Shown here: positions 28,189-41,722 of the stretch, one piece after another | Layout of the letters: every line of letters starts with the position of its first letter | Position numbering within the stretch: the stretch's first letter is position 1 | Source: Rhizophlyctis rosea | Taxonomy: Eukaryota > Chytridiomycota > Chytridiomycetes > Rhizophlyctidales > Rhizophlyctidaceae | Length of the DNA stretch: 64,000 bases | Direction of reading: 5' to 3' | Assembly: GCA_027596075.1 (NCBI GenBank) | Contig: JADGJC010000019.1 | Coordinates: 185,662 to 249,661 of the forward strand | Notes under the pieces: model-generated | What the model was told of the DNA's origin: nothing | What the model saw: only the letters and a program-made list of their open reading frames with translations | Database searches by the model: none | Position numbers and translations under genes: made by a program

Positions 28189-29991
28189 CTATTGTACCGC
28201 ACACCCAGGTAGCCCAGTTTGTTCCCCAGCAAGCGTCCCTCCATACACCTTCCGTACTCTGGCAAGCCCCTCTGCAGAAGCCAGGGTATAAGGATGCTGA
28301 TCTCCTAGAGCCCGCCTGCTCCTCTCCATTGCCTGCAAGTACACGCGCTCCGCCTGTTCCCGATTGCCCTGCCTATCGTACATTGTCCCCAGATTATACA
28401 TCGTTAAGATGGTCCTCCGGTGATCCTTACCCAGCACGCGCGTCCGTCGTTCCAGGCAGTCGAGGTATAAGGGTTCAGCCTTTTCGTACTCTCCGTGGTC
28501 ACCGTAGAGGACCGCCAGTGCGCTGGTGGAGGCAAGCGTATCCGGATGGTCATCGCCCAGCATCGCCCTCCTCCTCGCCAGACACTCCAGATATAACTTC
28601 TCTGCCTGCCACCCCCTTCCCAAATCGTCCTGCAGGGAAGCCAGATTGTTGACGGTAGATAGTGTATCTGGATGGTCTGGTCCCAACACCCGTCGCCGCC
28701 TTGCCAAACAATCTACATACAGGGGCTCCGCCTTCTCGAATTGCTTCTGGGTATGGTAGAGTGTTGCGAGGTTGTTCATCATGGATAGCCGGCACGTATC
28801 ATCCTCCCCCAACGCCCGATTATTCAAGATGTCAAGATACAAGGGCTCCGCCTTCTCTGGCTGTCCCATGTCGTCGTACAATGCTGCTAGATTGCCCAAC
28901 GCTGCAAAAGTATCCTCGTGGTTCTCTGGTAATACCTGTCTCCTCCCATCAATACACTCTATATACAGTTTTTCCGCCGGTTGGTAGTCTCCCTGATGGT
29001 GGTGTAGGCGAGCAAGGTTGCTCATTGACGTAAGCACAAGCGGATGGTCCTCTCCCAGCACTGACCGCCGCGTTTCAAGACTTTCAGTGTACAAGGGTTG
29101 CGCCTTGTCGTACAGTCCTTGATCTTCATACAGCCTCCCCAGACTTGACAACCACTGTGCATGTTGCACTTTATCTCCGGCCTTCTCAATTGATTGCAGA
29201 CGGGACTGTAGGCTCCTGACCATCCAATCGAAAAGGAGGGAGAGGATCATGCGGTCAAGGGAAGGGAATCCAACCTCCTGCTGGATGGCTTTGCGGATGG
29301 CTGCCAGGTCTTCCGGTTCAGTTGCTTTGCTGTTTTCAGACCTAACTGAAGATATGGTTTGGTAGAAGATATCTGGGTCATCGAGAAGGGAGGATCGGAA
29401 GGTGGATGCTTCAGAGGGTGGAAGGGCGATGTGGAAATTGGTCTTGGTGGCTACACAGGCATAGAGCTCGTAGACGCACCAGGCACGGGTGAGAGTGATG
29501 GGGGCGTTCCAGGGGGTTAGGATCATGAGGACGTTGTGGACGGCAGATATGGTGTCCATGAAGGTGGTTTGAAGCCAATCTGCAGCGATTTTGCTCCGTC
29601 CGTGTTGGGGGAGGGAGAAGAGGTCGAACCAGACGATAGGTTCTGTTTCTGCCGTCTCCTGATCATTGAAGAAAGTGGTTATGGCATCGACAACATCGAG
29701 GAAGGTGTACTGCCAGCAGTGGCTTATGAACCAAGTGGCTCTTCCCACTATCTCAGCTGTGCTGGGGGCAAGAGCAAGGCTGTCGCAAAGGGATTGGGAG
29801 CTTTGAGTGGATGGCTTGATGAAGACATCGCACACTTGAGCGGTGGTGAAGTCAAGGAGTTTTTCGCGGCCACCGCATTCAGAGATGAAAGTGTCGAAAT
29901 ATGACAGGTGCACACCGAGGAGGGGCAGGTTGCTGTCTTCTTTGGACGCAGAAGTGACAGTCAGGGGTATCGCTTGTTCACCGCCCAACAT
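28189..29991 (-). CDS. TIR-like N-terminal domain plus kinesin-light-chain-type TPR protein, 600 aa
   Basis: One coding exon; start taken as the ATG at 29991 (MLGGEQAIP), since the upstream in-frame ATG lies in a probable 5'UTR intron. Residues ~80-220 form an alpha/beta domain with WFISHCWQYTFLDVV, IVWFDLFSLPQHG, VLMILTPWNAPITLTRAWCVYELY, i.e. the SH.W...D / WFD.F / L..PW..P..LTRAWC pattern of a TIR-like family found in protists, algae and some fungi. A helical linker (~240-300) leads to about seven 42-residue TPRs with the kinesin-light-chain consensus (EDHPLVLTSMSNLARLHHHQG, YEKAEPLYLDCLERR). There is no NB-ARC ATPase between them. TPRs imply a protein scaffold; the N-terminal domain might sense or signal. 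Function is not known; the order resembles immune-type receptors minus the ATPase. Confidence 0.85.
   Translation of the reverse strand: MLGGEQAIPLTVTSASKEDSNLPLLGVHLSYFDTFISECGGREKLLDFTTAQVCDVFIKPSTQSSQSLCDSLALAPSTAEIVGRATWFISHCWQYTFLDVVDAITTFFNDQETAETEPIVWFDLFSLPQHGRSKIAADWLQTTFMDTISAVHNVLMILTPWNAPITLTRAWCVYELYACVATKTNFHIALPPSEASTFRSSLLDDPDIFYQTISSVRSENSKATEPEDLAAIRKAIQQEVGFPSLDRMILSLLFDWMVRSLQSRLQSIEKAGDKVQHAQWLSSLGRLYEDQGLYDKAQPLYTESLETRRSVLGEDHPLVLTSMSNLARLHHHQGDYQPAEKLYIECIDGRRQVLPENHEDTFAALGNLAALYDDMGQPEKAEPLYLDILNNRALGEDDTCRLSMMNNLATLYHTQKQFEKAEPLYVDCLARRRRVLGPDHPDTLSTVNNLASLQDDLGRGWQAEKLYLECLARRRAMLGDDHPDTLASTSALAVLYGDHGEYEKAEPLYLDCLERRTRVLGKDHRRTILTMYNLGTMYDRQGNREQAERVYLQAMERSRRALGDQHPYTLASAEGLARVRKVYGGTLAGEQTGLPGCAVQ
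28300..29150 (-). repeat. Tandem ~126-base TPR-coding repeats
   Basis: Within the TPR gene, about seven in-frame units of 42 codons recur, each with GxDHPxTL..xNLAxLxxxxGxxxKAExLYLxxLxRR. One unit (around 28790-28830) is a few codons short. Between-unit identity is moderate at protein level, so this is an older repeat array, not a recent expansion. Confidence 0.8.
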
Positions 29992-30337
29992 ACTTCCACC
30001 TAAACGCACAACAAAGGTAATCAGTCTGTGACAATTTGACCGTGTCATGCCTACACCTCTACTTACCGTGTATGTGACAAGTGGGTGAGGAAGTTCGGAT
30101 GATGAGGCAATGGGGTAGAAGTTGGGTTGAAGTGAATTGGAAGGAGATTTGGCTGGCTGGGTCCTGCTCGGGACGCGTTTGTCAGTTGGAGTCTCACTGT
30201 TCAGTGTTTACAGTTTGATCGTTGATGCGATCACTGGTCAGCAACGCCAGGGACCTTCCTGTCAAAAACTATCTCAACACCCTCACACTCCTCACTGTCA
30301 CCAAGTCATCCGCTAGAATGACAACTTTCGTTGAGTA
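29992..30337. promoter_or_regulatory. Divergent intergenic region
   Basis: 346 bases between the TPR gene and the unrecognised + gene, including the probable 5'UTR intron. No other feature recognised. Confidence 0.4.
30000..30066 (-). other. Probable 5'UTR intron of the TPR gene
   Basis: Minus-strand gtaagtag donor and gtgcgtttag acceptor bracket 67 bases that end 9 bases before the chosen start codon. Size and signals match other introns here. Confidence 0.55.
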
Positions 30338-31483
30338 ATGGCACCCGAAAGCCCACCACAGTGTTCTCCAATAACAGCACAGCTCTCAAACATCACCGTC
30401 ATCTACCACTCCATCAACGGTCCAATGGTCTTGAAAGAAGGTCACGCATTTTTCGAAGATGTAGTTCTTCCATGCTGGGAAATATTGCGCGTAGAGAAAG
30501 TTCTGGCCCTTTACGCTCGACTGACCCGACCAGATTTCTCAGTGAGGCCAAAATCCGTCTTCAGTACATTGCTTCGGATGCTTCTTTGTGGAGGAAAACG
30601 CTCAGGAAAGCAAAGTGTCGCAGAGCTACTGGTGACGGCGGCGGAGGTACAGCTCGTGCGCAAACTTTTTCATGAAGATGCGCTGCAAATCATCACGGCG
30701 GTGGTATCTGGTCCGTGCAAATTTGTACGTTACCGAGAACGCGCATGCGGGACTGTCCATGACGGAACTCATACCGTCTCAATTAACGAAAGGGTAGGCA
30801 CTCGGCGATTGGGCAATCTGCTGTACTGGTTGTGGTGGCAAGTCCCATACCGAACATGAACGAAGAGATTCAACCCTTTCCATTAGATCTTCGAACAATT
30901 TATGGACGAGCCGAACCCAAAGCTGAAAGCCGGGTTGTGTTTACTTCTACGCAGTAGTCTGTTACACCAGTTGGCCCACCTTGTTCACATATCCGCTTTT
31001 GCAATCAACTTCAACACAGTCCAGCAATGGCGATTCTGTCGTAAAGCATATGCTGAGTGCGAGGCAGGTGGAGATTGGGTCGAACGGCATATATTTGGGG
31101 GCACAATCTTCGGAACCATTTTGAGGGACCCAGATAAGGTAGGCCCAGTTGTGGACTGACCGAGACTTCCAAAATTCATGTGCATCTTAGCTCACGATAT
31201 CCTCCTTCAATAGATAGAAACTGTCGTCATCATGGATGAGAAGAGAAGGGCGCACGTGCTGGGTAATCGCGAACTTTGGAAGTTGCGGCAAGGTATCATG
31301 TTCAGAAAATTGTTGTCTTTCATACTTCTCTGTACTTAATCTACCATACATGTAGTCCCTCCTTTGGTAGTGTCGCCCGCAAATCTTCCTCTCGGCAATA
31401 AGAATGTTTACAAGCACATGGGGCAGTGGTCGCGCACCACACATGGATTGCTCCGAAGGAAATGTCTAATTATGATTGATTAA
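30338..31483 (+). CDS. Unrecognised protein, about 320 aa
   Basis: Exons 30338-30841, 30887-31138, 31214-31292, 31356-31483; all joins keep frame and the last three introns are 45-75 bases with AG acceptors. I do not recognise the family. Residues ~170-250 are the most protein-like: a helical stretch FMDEPNPKLKAGLCLLL, then LAHLVHISAFAINFNTVQQW, then AECEAGGDWVERHIFGG. The C-terminus is basic (RTTHGLLRRKCL). No signal peptide is evident; LGNLLYWLWWQIF could be a short hydrophobic segment. The first exon may contain an unrecognised intron (gtgagg and gtacgt donors are present). The gene is divergent from the TIR-like/TPR gene. Coding status is inferred mainly from the consistent phases. Confidence 0.45.
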
Positions 31484-32231
31484 AACGGATTGCTCTTATG
31501 TGCATATAATATTTGGCAATGCCAGTTGTGCTGTTTTCTTCATTTGATTAGCGAGCATACCAGTAAGTTATTTTTTGTGATTGCTGATGATGCTTTGGTT
31601 GACTGGACGCGAGGGTCCTGTCTCAAACGGGCAATAAAACGCGTCACGTGGCTTGTTTTTCAGCAATAACAAGAATTTTCGTCCACCAATAGCCGCCGAA
31701 CGGCAAAATATCCCACCTGTTAACGCGCTGGTCGTGGCGCGGACATACCGCGTTCGACTCCGACCCGGTCCATAGCGTCCGTTTTTTTCGCTTTTTTCCC
31801 TTCCTGTTGTTCCATCCGTCTCTTTCTTCTTCCCGTTGTTCCATCCATGTCTGCGTTCTGATTGTTGGATTTTGCTTTTTCAAGTTGTTATTGTTATAGA
31901 AAGTGTACAACATCATTGGACAAATGTGATCTTTGGATCATCAAGGTTCACCCTAAATTGCTGAAGAAGAACCTTCCCCCGTTTTTGTGAGCTCGTCATG
32001 GAGGATAGGACAAGTTTGAATTAATTGCACAAATTCAACGTTGGGAAACAACAATGTGCTGATGATCGAGCTGCCACGACCAGTCACACCAGAATTCCTG
32101 GAGTATTACTAAAATTACGAGATTTACATTACCGACACTATCAAACATATCTCAGCTATATGAGACTTTGCCAAAATATACAAACCTCCCTGCACCCTCC
32201 ACCCACCACCTCACAAATCAAAACACCAACC
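31484..32231. other. Intergenic, convergent
   Basis: 748 bases between two convergent stop codons. Contains T-runs (T7 at 31781-31787, T6 at 31791-31796) and no gene I can support. A ttcgactcc box near 31750 does not sit in a tRNA fold. Confidence 0.45.
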
Positions 32232-33771
32232 CTACGAATCATACACCCGATGCTCCGGCTTATGCGACGTCTCATAATCAATATGCACAAACGCCCGCTC
32301 CACATTCTGCAAACTCTCCAACTTGATCTGCAATGCTTCCGCAATATCATGCGAATCGCGCACGGTCATGTCGGCGGGCAAGACAATATCGACTTCAACA
32401 AAAAAGTTCTCGCCGGCGTGGTAGGCGCGGCAAGTGTCGATTTGTTGGATGCGGTCGTCGTGGGTGACGGAGATGTAGGTGAGTTTTTGGAGGAGGTCTG
32501 GGTCGGCGGATTTGCCGACTATGTATTGGATGTGTTCTGTGGGAAGGAGAGGATGGTCGCTTAGTTGTTGTTTTCTATTTGAATTCGTGACGCGCTCACC
32601 ATATGCAGTTGAACTCCACGATCTTAAGATCAGGAGTGCAATAAGCAACGCTCCTGCAGGATCGATCCACCATTTTGTTTTCGATCCCAGGATTGAGAAA
32701 ATTAATCCCAGACAATTGAACATAACATCGTTCAAGTGATCTTGCGCAAAGATGCGAGCGGATGGATATTGCACTAGCGCTCGGCAGTATAGATATAGAG
32801 CTCCTTTCACCACTGTAATGTATGTTGCTATCAATACGATATTGGAAGCAAAAGGCAACAGTGTACGAATGGGCGAAACTCACGCAAAGCTGCAGCGACT
32901 AAGCAAATACTCAAAATACTGAGGTCAAGATCATGCGTTTGGTTGATCAAAGTACGTACAGCTTCAATCTATTCCTGCTATTTGTTAGCATTGCCGTGGG
33001 AGAGCTCCGCTGATGGCGAATCGGTTTAACGCACCATCAATTGTAACGACAAAGTCGCCATCAAAACGGAGAAGACGATGATGCCCGCGGTTTCCATTCG
33101 TTTTTTACCAGCGGGGAATCTCATCCAATCTTGGGCTCTAGAAGCACGCCCCGCAAAAACTAATACTGTTGATGACGCAAGATCCTACATTGCTTCCATG
33201 ATAAGCAATGGGGACAGCAAATTATCACGAAGAACACGATTACATGCCATAAACGCATCTGCCGTTGTAGCAAACAAGGATAGCGAGCCCGACACTATGG
33301 CTGCGACTAATTGGAAAATGAAAAGACATATGTTTGCTGCAAACGACCCGTAAACCGCAATCTTGAGCTAGAGAGCATGTCATATGATCAGCATGCACAT
33401 CCAATTCAAGATGGACCACCAAAACCAACCTTGACCAATCTCGCTTCCTCCCCCTCTGCTACATCCCCAGGTGGTGTCAGCAGATCGTCAATGAGTTCGT
33501 TCTGCTTCTTATAGAAATCAACGACATCCTTTGATTTCTTCCCTCGTCGACGAAGTTCGGAAAGTTGTTGATCATCCTTTTTGCGCTGTCTCAGCTGCAT
33601 AGGGTCCTGCATGAGCGGATGGCCTTCACTATCTTCGGCAAAGACAGAAGAAGGAGGAACATCCTCCACTATGTAGTCGCTATGACGTCGTGCACCATTG
33701 CTACTCGACCCGCCAGCCGCTTCCAGAGGGATGTCCAGTTGCGAACCTTGCGTGGCAGTGGTAGTGCTCAT
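32232..33771 (-). CDS. Cation diffusion facilitator (CDF) metal transporter, 404 aa
   Basis: Exons (minus) 33430-33771, 33248-33367, 33035-33184, 32884-32968, 32600-32812, 32232-32536. After ~85 hydrophilic residues the family motif FYKKQNELIDDLL appears, then six membrane helices. Helix 2 holds the metal site pattern in TTADAFMDLASSTV and helix 5 has AQDHLNDVMFN, both with paired Asp/His ligands. The C-terminal cytosolic domain has GKSADPDLLQKLTYISVTHD, IDTCRAYHAGENFFVEVDIVLP and ERAFVHIDYE. This subtype (with the YKKQNELID and AGENFFVEVDI motifs) is usually a Mn/Zn-type transporter of organelle membranes; the metal is inferred, not seen. The intron 33185-33247 starts with GC instead of GT. 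Confidence 0.9.
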
Positions 33772-34875
33772 GATGCTATCAAGTCTCTCAACTGTCAGGA
33801 CAACGTACGGTTATTGGGAGAGTTTGAACGGGAGCTTTCCTGTGAGCGAGACAAACCTTACGCGGCGAGCGCCCGGTGGTACGTTTGGTGGAAGGCTGCA
33901 AAACGTTGATTTGCAAGGTTATTTGTGGCACTGACAGTGATACGCTGTGTTCAGTGGAAATTAGGGTGTCTCACTTGGTGCCCTATTCACCTTGTGTAGT
34001 TTGCACACTATGGGGCAAGTGTAAACACGCGAAAAGTGTTGGAAGAGGCAGAAGAGGCGAATAGTTTGACACGGCCTCGTCATCATTATCATCATTACGG
34101 ACGTTCGATCAAACTTCTGATGTGCACTGATGTAAGCCACGATGGATTATTCCAACCTTCCAATTACGAACGAAAGCGTTCGATAGTCAACCCACCCCTG
34201 TCCAAAAACCGAGGGCTTGGGAACAAAGCTCCGAGTCCGAGAGCTATCACAGCTATGCAGTCAACAGGGGAAGGACATGATGTGGCACTATGACTATAAC
34301 TGGTCAGATTGTCTATTGTCCACACAGAAGCTGCCACGTTGCAATGGAAAGTCATCAGCCAGGGTGGAACAATGTGGCACAGCAAACCAAAAATGTCGCG
34401 TGACCCATGATGGAGCCTCCCTTTATCTGCAAAATCCCGGTCTTTCCCTTCCCACTTCCTCATTCACGACCCTACCATTCTCCTCCTTGAAAGGATTTCT
34501 GCCTGCATAGGCACATCAGCCATAGAACACTGCCTGCATGGTCGTAAGAGACCTGTGGGTGGGCCTCTGGCGTAATAGCCAGAAGGCATGGCGAAATCCG
34601 TTTCACGGTCGCATACCACACCAAAACGACAAACAGCAACCAGCTTGTGGAAGTAAATTCGATGTACTCGCAGCAGAGTCTGCCCTTTGGGCTTGGATCT
34701 TGAAGTCGCTCTTCCAGGCGGGGATTTTGAAGAATGGAGGGGCTGCAAAGGTATGTGTGTAGCGAAAGATGTGTCTGGTCTGTTTGATGAGATTCGTATC
34801 CAACAAAACATTTTGCTGTGCTAACAGGCAATTCGCGCCCCACCCGTTTTCTTCCAACCCGCACGTCTATCTCCC
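33772..34875. promoter_or_regulatory. Divergent intergenic region, 1.1 kb
   Basis: Lies between the CDF transporter and the following + gene. Short open frames on both strands carry no motif and no coherent splice joins. No repeats or RNA folds recognised. Confidence 0.4.
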
Positions 34876-36010
34876 ATGATCCACTCCATCCGGTCCGCTT
34901 TCCCAGTCTTGTCCTCCAAATTCGCTACGGCGCAACCTGTGCGTCTGTCATACGCCTATTCCGGCATTCTCGTCCGTCCACATGGCGCCGGCACCGGCAT
35001 GCGTCGTAGCTTCTTCAACCACGCAACACGACCACAATTCAATGCCCACCATCGACCCACTTTCGGCGCTCGCCGCAACTTCTCTACTTCCCCCTTCGCC
35101 ACAAACCCACAAGCAACAACAAACTTGTTTGGGACATTCATGGCAAATGGTGGCAAGGTCTTTGCTGCTGCCGCGACAGAGAAGACTTGTGTTGCATACG
35201 ATGAGAATAAGAATGATGATTTGAAGGCGAGATTGAGTGCGCGGGCTGGGAGTAGGAAGACAGATGCCAAGAAGGACTCGCGAAGGGTCCGCCTTGACCG
35301 TGTTCGTGCCAAGGCGCAAACGAAGAAGGCTCCAGTCGTGGCGAAGAGCGTCAAGTCTCAGGAGAAGGAGGCACAGAAGCCTAAAATGTCTGCACCGGTG
35401 CAGACTGCCCCGGCTTTTGGCGCCAACGACCATGTTCGCATGTCCATTTAGTAAGTCTCCCAAATCCATTTTCAATAAATCGTTCAATATTTAAAAGTAA
35501 AACTATAACTGAAACGCCTCTTTCAGTCTCTACGCCCCACCCTCCTGGGAGCTCGAATCCCTCCGCCAAAACCCACGCTGCGCCCTCCATCCCGCCGCCA
35601 TCGCGGAGCTCCGTCGCATAGCCAACATCCACTACACCCACCTCCTTGCCGTCAGCAACATCCTGGAATCCCTTATGGGGCAGGGCGTGACGAATGTGGA
35701 AGTCAGGGAGGAGGAAGGCGGGTTGATGGAGATCGGCGTCCATTTCAAAAATGGAGCGTCGCTGGAGAGAGTGCAGGAGTGGTTGAAGGAGATTGGAATC
35801 GGTGAAGGATCGGAGATGGAGGAGGGGCATGGGCATTTTAGCTTGGAGGTTGTGAAGGGGGAGGCGGTGGAGGAGAGTGTTGAGGAAGTTGTTGAGAAGA
35901 GCATTGCGGAAAGGGATTTGAAGAAGGAGAGAGGAGAAATTGAGGAGTTCCTTGCTATGGTCAATACCTTGATCAAGGAGGATAGGTCGTTCGGTTCGCA
36001 GAGTTTGTAG
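34876..36010 (+). CDS. Unrecognised protein with mitochondrial-type N-terminus, 352 aa
   Basis: Two exons, 34876-35450 and 35527-36010, joined in a Tyr codon. The first ~70 residues are rich in Arg, Ser, Phe and His with almost no acids (ending ARRNFSTSPFA), typical of a cleavable matrix presequence. Then comes a segment CVAYDENKNDDLKARL, a Lys/Arg-rich linker and LYAPPSWELESLRQNPRC at the exon join. The C-terminal ~200 residues form an alpha/beta-looking region (MEIGVHFKNGASLERVQEWLKEIGIG) that ends in acidic helices. I do not recognise a family. Strong codon bias and a clean intron make it a confident gene, but function is unknown. Confidence 0.7.
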
Positions 36011-36289
36011 AGATTTTTGTGGTAGTAAGACAGGATAAACAAAGGTGTTTTTGTTTGTTTATCCAGTATTTTCCCGTTTTTGCAAATAGTTATTTTTAGG
36101 CTTCATATGTCGTTACTCACGCACACATCTCATGGAATATACCGCGTTTGATCATTGTTAGATTGGGGCGTTGAGGCGATACTTCTTGAGTTTTAAGGAA
36201 TGGGACAAGTCCTCGGTGCACACGCAGCCGACATCACACTGCATTGTCCACGACATATAAAATTGCCATGGCAATGGAAAAACGGACAA

Positions 36290-39437
<3,148 letters not shown>

Positions 39438-39904
39438 GTTGACCGTAGTGCTGCAGGTGTAGTATGTGTTTGCAACGTGTACGAGGGGGACGCGTCGAGG
39501 TTTTGAAAATGGTGGGGCTCTTTATAGGCAGAGGATGTCAGTGGGAGAAATGGGACCGAGTGAGAGGCAGAGTTGAAAGTTGCCCTGGAGTCCTGTCTGG
39601 CCCTGCACGCTTCACCATTGAACGTGGAAGGGCCAGGATGGTGGCGGTGGCCCTGTTAGAGGCTTGAAGGCACGGCCGTGTCCAGTTCCCTGTCTTCTGC
39701 CTGTGTTCTCACTGTAACTGTTATACACACACATAATGATCTGACTCAAGAAGACCATTTGCCTCCCACGCACGTTGACTCATTGCGTCATGCCATCGAG
39801 CAGATCATCGAATCATGTTTCATAATGATTAGAAGTCTACATATACACATAATCCAAATCAGAGGTAGATTGATATAGTACAGTGCCTTGATGGATCGTA
39901 ACAA
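39438..39904. other. Intergenic, SEC18 promoter
   Basis: 467 bases upstream of SEC18 and downstream of REX4 (both minus). tctttatagg near 39518-39527 reads as cctataaag on minus, a TATA-like element about 85 bases before the SEC18 ATG. Confidence 0.45.
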
Positions 39905-41435
39905 CTATTCGACGGGTTCAACACCCTTATTGCCCTTCGCCCTTATGTTAGCTTCCCAGGTGTCCCTCACACTTTTGTACAGCAGCATGGCCACCCGAGC
40001 ATCCTCCACAGATGAGTGCTCTCCCTTCTGAATCTCTAAACCCAACAATTCTTTCACCAATTTCCGCAAAGCAGGCGTGCGCCCACGGGCGAACTGTTCC
40101 CGGAAAGGCTTATAGTTTGCAGTATCTCGAACAAGGCGGTGTGGATGGTCCAAAAGCAAGCAAGCAAAATCGTTCTTGAGCGCATGACCAACAACGATGC
40201 GATCCCTTATGATGTCCGCGACTTGTTTCGCCACCGATTGGAATGATGGAGCTGCTTGTAGAGATCAGCGAATATTCCAACATTTGCCATTTGATTTTAT
40301 CTGGAATCTTACCATCTTTCAGCAGTTTTGGTGTCACACCACTGACGTGCGTACGATAATCCGTGACCTTCTCTTGCGGACTAACAAATGTATCCAATAT
40401 CGTATGTCCGTGGAAGTTCACCAGCGACACGCGGGCGAGGACAGATGTAGCCCCCTCAGGTCCCACCCCAACCATTTCACAATCCATTCCGATGTACTTT
40501 CCAATCCTGCAGAAACAATGTCAGTGCATGGAGTAACCAGAATCTCCAGAATGGGGCTTACTTTGTCTTAGCCGTCTCCGACCGCTCAGCTTGAGTTTGA
40601 GGCGTATTTGAAACGGCCGCCCCATTTGTTTGCGTGTCCTTCTGTCCAGATGCTTGTTCAGGTGGAGGTGCGATAGCCGGTGCACCTTCCATTCGTTTCG
40701 CCTTCTTCTTCTTCTGAGATTTTGTTTCCGCCTCCGTTTCCTTTTCATTCACTTCCGCCAAATCAAACCGTTGTGAACCCTCCCCGCTTAGTACCGCTTC
40801 CAAAATTGCCAAATCTCGCTTGACGAATGCGTCGCTAGGTAGCTGCTCCTCCTGACTCTCAAACTCGTCAAACCACTCGACAATGCTCCTCTTTGGCCCA
40901 TCGTAAGCCGGCGATGGACAGCATGTGACATTGGGTTTTGTCACTAATGCGTTGGGAAGGGGACCAGATCCCAGTTCAAAGTCGGAGTCAGATTCCGCGG
41001 TGCCTTTTGATTCAGTCAGCTTTGTCTTCTTTGCCACCGCTACGCTTTCGGTTGAGGGCCGCTTGCGTTTGGTGGTAGTGGCTGGGGATGGGAGCGGAGA
41101 AGCCGACGGTTTGCCGTTGGCTGAGCTTCCTTTTGTGTTTGACGCGTTGGAAGCCCGTTTGATGTGTTTGGTAACAGGGGGTTTTGATGCGGGTTTGTTT
41201 ATCGCCTGCCGTGCTCTGGAGTTAGCAAAACTCTCAAGACAATGTCCCCTTTCGCATGTTTGCGCCTTACCGAAGCCAGCTTCTTCCAGTTTGACGAGAC
41301 AGAGGAGGGAGGAGGGAGAGTAGGTTTTGCGGGTTTCGCGGCAGCCATTGTTCGTTTCAACACTTTCTTTCCTACCTTCCCCTTACCCCCAGCCTTCTTC
41401 TGCTTCTTCACCTGCGGAAGTTTTGGCTTTGGCAT
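39905..41435 (-). CDS. REX4: REX4/REXO4 RNA exonuclease, 450 aa
   Basis: Exons (minus) 41271-41435, 40562-41205, 40313-40506, 39905-40254. The first ~55 residues and a further ~200 are Lys/Pro/Ala-rich and disordered, with basic runs suiting nucleolar localisation. Residues ~270-445 are a DEDDh exonuclease: [15 protein letters not shown] (Asp/Glu of Exo I), [10 protein letters not shown] (Asp of Exo II) and [14 protein letters not shown] (His and Asp of Exo III). It is a member of the REX4 branch, acting in rRNA processing. The yeast protein is much shorter because it lacks the long linker. Divergent from SKI2 with a 287-base shared promoter region. Confidence 0.92.
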
Positions 41436-41722
41436 TTTGCTGTAGGTATTAGGGACCACCTGGTGTAGGACAGAACAATGGTCCAAGGGAGAAAGCAAGC
41501 GGAGCCGGCAGCCCCAAAAATAGTGAGCGGGGCGCAAGGCGTGGCCTTCGCCTTCATATCTTTGCCACCGGCATGGCACCCTTGCCTCAGGATATGGTTC
41601 ACTCACATGTTTCCTCTCATTCTGTCATCTTCATTCCATCTCAAACTCAAAGTGTGGAGAGTATCTGTTGCACTTCACTATCACCAAGCTGGCAGTTGAC
41701 TCATTTGCTCTGGCTCAACGGC

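Noticed and set aside
31700..31800. Possible tRNA ending in a T7 run
   Set aside because: ttcgactcc is present but the T-arm and acceptor halves do not complement; no D-arm.
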